A DNA stretch of 64,000 nucleotides from the NCBI GenBank assembly GCA_963830885.1, contig CAWHOA010000015.1, positions 62,001 to 126,000 of the forward strand, read 5' to 3'. Positions within the stretch are counted from its first letter, which is position 1. Each line of letters opens with the position of its first letter. The notes below the pieces were generated by a model. The model made no database searches. It saw only the letters and a program-made list of their open reading frames with translations, and was not told the origin of the DNA. The position numbers and the translations under genes were made by a program. Source of the stretch: JAIBJN01 sp963830885 (GTDB lineage Bacteria; Actinomycetota; Thermoleophilia; Gaiellales; Gaiellaceae). This document shows positions 60,863 to 64,000 of this stretch, one piece after another.

Positions 60863-61030
60863 CTAGTGTCTTCTGCGGTGATCCTGATGAGTGCCCGGGT
60901 TGCGAGCACCAAGCCAGAGGCCGCGCTCGCGCGCTGGCAAGGCCGGATGCCTTGTCGAGCGCGAGGGTGGACTCTGGCGCCGCGTGATCGCGAGCCGGGC
61001 GCCGTCCAGGATCGCCGGAGGAGGCACTAG
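60863..61030 (+). promoter_or_regulatory. Inverted-repeat intergenic element, copy D (168 bp)
   Basis: Located before the PuuD-like gene. The arms pair over 24 bases with one mismatch and several G-U wobbles (CTAGTGTCTTCTGCGG with CCGGAGGAGGCACTAG), and the 3-prime arm carries GGAGGAGG. The body folds as nested stems: GCCAGAG/CTCTGGC, CTCGCGC/GCGCGAG and CAAGGC-CGGAT-GCCTTG. It has the same length and orientation as copy B. Confidence 0.78.
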
Positions 61031-61033
61031 GTG

Positions 61034-61795
61034 ATGAACGACGGACGCAAGCCGGTGATCGGGCTCTCGCTCGGCCTGCACGACTTCGGTGACTACGCCG
61101 GCGTCGGTTTCCAGCGGCCGGTCGCGCTCGCCGGCGGCGTCGGCCTCGCGCTCCCGCGCGTCGAGGGCCACCTCGAGGACGCGCTCGACGTCTGCGACGG
61201 CATCCTCCTCGGCGGCGGCCGCGACATCGACCCCGGCCGGTACGGGCAGGAGCCGACCGAGCACCTCGCCCCGACAGAGCCGATCCGCGACGCCTTCGAG
61301 CTGGAGCTGACCGAGCGCGCCCTCGACCGCGGTCTGCCGATCCTCGGCATGTGCCGCGGGATCCAGATCCTCAACATCGCGCTCGGCGGCACGCTCGTCC
61401 AGGACGTCGCCGTAAAGCCGGAGTGGGCCGAGCACCCCTCCGACCGCGGCTGGCGCGCCTGGAAGGAGGTCGAGCGCACGTCGCTCGAGGGCTCGGACGA
61501 GGTGCCGCCGCACCCGCGGCACCCGATCTCGATCGCGCCGGGGAGCCGGCTGCACGCCGCGCTCGGCGTCGACGAGATCGAGGTGGACAGCTTCCACCAC
61601 CAGGCGCTCGACGAGGTCGCGTCCGACCTGACCGTGGTGGCGACGGCGCCAGACGGCGTCGTCGAGGCGGTCGAGCTGGGCGGCGACCAGTACGTCCTGG
61701 CCGTCCAGTGGGAGCTGCAGGAGGAGTGGCGGGTCGACCGCCGCTTCCTCGAGCCGTTCGCCCAGTTCGTCTCGGCAGCCTCTCAGCCTCGCTAG
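61034..61795 (+). CDS. PuuD-like gamma-glutamyl-amide hydrolase homologue (class I GATase fold) with altered triad
   Basis: A 253-residue protein. It has the PuuD layout: GILLGGGRDIDPGRYGQEPT, ILGMCRGIQILNIALGGTLV with nucleophile Cys107, and DSFHHQALD. In the expected HPE position the sequence is VQWELQEEW (about 224-232), so the catalytic His (to Glu227) and Glu (to Gln229) are missing. PuuD releases GABA from gamma-glutamyl-GABA; this copy may be inactive or use another mechanism. GTG at 61031 is an alternative start. GGAGGAGG lies nine bases before the ATG. Confidence 0.82.
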   Translation: MNDGRKPVIGLSLGLHDFGDYAGVGFQRPVALAGGVGLALPRVEGHLEDALDVCDGILLGGGRDIDPGRYGQEPTEHLAPTEPIRDAFELELTERALDRGLPILGMCRGIQILNIALGGTLVQDVAVKPEWAEHPSDRGWRAWKEVERTSLEGSDEVPPHPRHPISIAPGSRLHAALGVDEIEVDSFHHQALDEVASDLTVVATAPDGVVEAVELGGDQYVLAVQWELQEEWRVDRRFLEPFAQFVSAASQPR

Positions 61796-61812
61796 ATGCC
61801 GCCGGGCATCTG

Positions 61813-62673
61813 ATGGGGATCCTCCTCGGCCTCACGGCCGCCCTGTCGTGGGGTCTGGCGGACTACTTCGCGGCCGTGGCTTCGCGGAAGACCGGGGCGT
61901 TCCGCGTCGTGCTCGGCTTCCACCTGGTGGCCATGGTGCTTCTCGCCGGGCTCATGGTCGTCACCGCGGAGGGCCTCTCGGACGTGACGGGCGGCGACCT
62001 CGCCTGGCTCGCGTTCATCGGTGTCCTCGGCGGGCTCTCCTACCTCGCCTTCTACCGGGCACTCGCCATCGGCCCGATCTCGATCGTGAGCCCGATCGTC
62101 TCCGCCTACGCGGCCGTCACGGTCGTGTGCGCCGTGCTGATCGGCGGCGAGCGGCTCGGCGGCGGCGAGACGATTGCCATCGTCGTGGTCATGCTCGGCG
62201 TCGTCCTCGCCTCCTCGGACCTCGCGCAGATGCGGCAGCTCGAGCGCATCGCGCTCCTCGGGATCCTGCTCGCGCTCGCCACAGCGGTGATCATCGGCGT
62301 GTTCGTCTACGGCGTCGCGTACTTCTCGGCCGACTACGGCTGGCTCGTCCCGATCTTCCTGGCGCGCGGGTTCTCGACGCTCTTCCTCGTCGCGGTCTCG
62401 CTGCCCGGCGGGGAGTGGCGCTTCCCCGACCGCTCGCCGCGCCTGCTGACGATGATCGTGCTGATCGCGGTGGTCGACACCCTCGGCTACGTCGCGTTCA
62501 ACTTCGGCGTCCGCCACGCCGACACGTCGGTGGTCGCGACCGCGGCGGCGCCCTACTCCGTCGTCCCGATCGTCGCGGGCGTCCTGCTCCTGCACGAGCG
62601 CCCCCGCGCCACGCAGTGGGCGGGCATCGGCCTCGTCATCGCCGGTCTCATCCTCCTCGGCGTGGTTTCCTGA
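61813..62673 (+). CDS. EamA-family (DMT) transporter
   Basis: A 286-residue protein with about ten spans and two EamA repeats (AALSWGLADYFAAVASRKTG; VVATAAAPYSVVPIVAGVLL). It is 17 bases after the PuuD-like gene, in the same operon, and may export an amine product. Substrate unknown. It is the third DMT transporter in the window. Confidence 0.85.
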   Translation: MGILLGLTAALSWGLADYFAAVASRKTGAFRVVLGFHLVAMVLLAGLMVVTAEGLSDVTGGDLAWLAFIGVLGGLSYLAFYRALAIGPISIVSPIVSAYAAVTVVCAVLIGGERLGGGETIAIVVVMLGVVLASSDLAQMRQLERIALLGILLALATAVIIGVFVYGVAYFSADYGWLVPIFLARGFSTLFLVAVSLPGGEWRFPDRSPRLLTMIVLIAVVDTLGYVAFNFGVRHADTSVVATAAAPYSVVPIVAGVLLLHERPRATQWAGIGLVIAGLILLGVVS

Positions 62674-62722
62674 CCGCCGGGGCGGGGTATCGCGAGGGTG
62701 CGTCCCGTTGAGAGGAGGAACC

Positions 62723-63050
62723 ATGCTCAGCGAGTCTGATCTTCGAGAACTGATCGGCCGCGACGTCCTCGACCGTGAGGGCAAGTCGATCGGCAACCTC
62801 GAGACCTTCTTCAACGACAAGGAGTCCGGGGTTCCGGAGTGGATCGGCGTCTTCACCGGGACATTCCGCCATCACCATTTCCTGGTTCCGGTTCGCGGCG
62901 CCGAGCGCGAGGGGACCGCGCTCCGGCTGCAGTGGACGAAGGAGCAGGTCTCAGAGCGCGCCCGACTACGGCAAGCCGGACAGGGCCATCTCCGAGGAGA
63001 TGGAGCGCGAGGCCTACCGCCACTACGGCCTCGAGACCGCGGCTGCCTGA
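62723..63050 (+). CDS. PRC-barrel domain protein, frameshifted
   Basis: It starts MLSESDLRELIGRDVLDREG and contains SIGNLETFFNDKESGVPEWI with FLVPVRGAEREGTALRLQWT, the PRC-barrel pattern. At about 62945-62952 the frame shifts; the continuation QSAPDYGKPDRAISEEMERE and AYRHYGLETAAA is the normal C-terminus. Removing one T restores KEQVQSAPDYGKP. GAGAGGAGG precedes the ATG. PRC-barrel proteins in actinobacteria are small RNA-processing or photosynthesis-unrelated stress proteins of uncertain role. Confidence 0.7.
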
Positions 63051-63064
63051 ATCACGTGGGGGAG

Positions 63065-63095
63065 GGAGGTGGGGCGGCTCACGCCGCCCACCTCC
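63065..63095. terminator. Bidirectional terminator hairpin
   Basis: GGAGGTGGGGCGGC pairs with GCCGCCCACCTCC (one bulge) around TCAC, between the convergent PRC-barrel and GcvT-like genes. Confidence 0.65.
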
Positions 63096-63146
63096 GCTTC
63101 TCGACAGGCCCTAGCTACCGGCGACCGGCACGAGCCGTACCAGCGC

Positions 63147-64000
63147 CTAGCTGCGCGGCCGGGTCTTCTGCGGGTCGTAGATCGGGAAGTCGTTGACGGT
63201 CGCCGCGACGCTGCCGTCGCCGAGGGCGACGTCGACTGTCTCGCCCTTCGCGGCGAAGCGTGAGTCGAGCACGGCCATGCCGATGACGCCGCCAAGTGTC
63301 GGGCTCTCCGCGGGGCTCGTGAGCGTGCCCGCCGGCTCGCCGTCCTTCGTGACCGCGGCGCCGTACTCCGGCACGTCCGAGCCCTCGACAGCGAGCGTGA
63401 CGAGCCGCCGCGGCGGAGCCTTCGCCGTCTCTGCGAGCGCCGCCTTGCCGCTGAAGTCCCCCTTGTCGAGGCGGATCACCTTGTCGAGCGACATGTCGAA
63501 CGGATTCGTCTCGTGCTGGAAGTAGTCGTAGCCGATGAAGATCAACCCCGACTCGATGCGGAGCGACTCGACCGCGGAGAGGCCGTAGGGCCGGGCCCCG
63601 GCTTCGGTGAGCACGCCCCAGAGCTCCTCGGCGTAGTCGGGCTCCGTGAACAGCTCGTAGCCGAGCTCGCCGGAGTAGCCGGTGCGCGAGGCCCAGACAG
63701 GGACGCGGCCGACGTGCACCTGGTGCGGGAGGAAGCGGAAATAGGGGAGGCCCTCGACGTCCTCGTCGACGAGGCCGGCGAGCAGCTCGCGCGAGCGCGG
63801 GCCCTGGAGCTGGACGTGCGGGAGCTTCTCCGTGATCGGCTCGATGGAGACGTTCAGCCCGGCGGCGACCTCGCGCATGTGCTCGAGGTCCGAGTCGAGC
63901 GCCGTGATCACCCACGCGCTCGAGTCCGTGAACTTGAAGACCGTGCCGTCGCCGACCATCTTCCCGTCCGCGTCGCAGAAGGGGGCGTAGCGCACCTGCC
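63147..64000 (-). CDS. GcvT-fold protein (partial, runs off the right edge)
   Basis: At least 283 residues of an aminomethyltransferase/dimethylglycine-demethylase-type protein. Visible are DADGKMVGDGTVFKF, VQLQGPRSRELLAGL, SRTGYSGELGYELFTEP and ESLRIESGLIFIGYDYFQHE, ending with the C-terminal barrel FPIYDPQKTRPRS. A second copy of this family is in the TMADH operon, with modest similarity. The N-terminus is outside the window. It probably uses tetrahydrofolate to accept a one-carbon unit. Confidence 0.82.
   Translation of the reverse strand, partial: QVRYAPFCDADGKMVGDGTVFKFTDSSAWVITALDSDLEHMREVAAGLNVSIEPITEKLPHVQLQGPRSRELLAGLVDEDVEGLPYFRFLPHQVHVGRVPVWASRTGYSGELGYELFTEPDYAEELWGVLTEAGARPYGLSAVESLRIESGLIFIGYDYFQHETNPFDMSLDKVIRLDKGDFSGKAALAETAKAPPRRLVTLAVEGSDVPEYGAAVTKDGEPAGTLTSPAESPTLGGVIGMAVLDSRFAAKGETVDVALGDGSVAATVNDFPIYDPQKTRPRS

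Noticed and set aside
56513..61030. CRISPR array or insertion sequence explanation for the inverted-repeat elements
   Set aside because: Copies are single, of two sizes and far apart, with no spacer pattern and no transposase gene in or beside them.
1..64000. tRNA and rRNA genes
   Set aside because: No cloverleaf with a TTCRANNC T-loop motif or rRNA-like conserved stretch was seen in the intergenic spaces.

Overview
This is a GC-rich (around 70% by eye) window from a bacterial chromosome with dense gene packing, frequent GTG starts and many 4-nt start/stop overlaps. The gene content (purSQL-type purine genes, an EtfD-type ETF:quinone oxidoreductase, LLM flavin enzymes, leaderless promoters of the TANNNT type) suggests an actinobacterium, perhaps of the class Thermoleophilia. 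That placement is inferred from gene style, not from a marker gene. No rRNA, tRNA, CRISPR array or transposase was seen.

Layout. 1-10 kb: a purine cluster on the minus strand (purD-purE-purB-purC-purS-purQ). It is separated from purL at the left edge by about 4 kb of unrelated small genes (DMT exporter, acetyltransferase, META-domain remnant, VOC, GFA, Cu/Zn SOD, a hypothetical). 10-15 kb: a glutamine-synthetase-like gene followed by the three subunits of a split glutamate-synthase-type enzyme (N-methylglutamate synthase / GlxBCD type) and a fifth conserved-looking gene. 15-24 kb: oxidoreductase and exporter genes, a Nudix/P1-peptidase divergent pair. 23.6-31.5 kb: a polyamine module (aldehyde dehydrogenase, potADBC transporter, class III aminotransferase, zinc alcohol dehydrogenase). 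31.6-36 kb: a polar amino-acid ABC transporter. 36.5-41.6 kb (minus): an SBP56/methanethiol-oxidase-like operon with TetR, two tandem hydrolases and a glycosyltransferase. 41.7-51.9 kb (minus): APC permease, membrane zinc-ribbon protein, UspA, trimethylamine dehydrogenase, EtfB, EtfA, EtfD, a GcvT-fold protein and a CBS protein. 52-64 kb: a second aldehyde dehydrogenase, an ArsR/SRPBCC pair, a GMC oxidoreductase, an LLM enzyme, a GlcD/GlcF-like flavin/Fe-S pair, a PuuD-like amidotransferase homologue, a DMT exporter, a PRC-barrel gene and another GcvT-fold gene running off the right edge.

How it fits together. Most of the window looks like a nitrogen-scavenging island for small amines: uptake systems, a TMADH that keeps every catalytic residue, its own ETF and quinone link, folate-dependent one-carbon capture, gamma-glutamyl-amide chemistry, and oxidation of aminoaldehydes.

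Two things stand out. First, four copies of an unnamed intergenic inverted-repeat element (84-168 bp) sit between catabolic genes. Each one's ends abut or overlap the neighbouring stop and start codons, its 3-prime arm carries the Shine-Dalgarno sequence, and its 5-prime arm can pair with it. Second, eight single-base frameshifts interrupt otherwise normal genes (including purD), which more likely reflects sequence error than gene decay.
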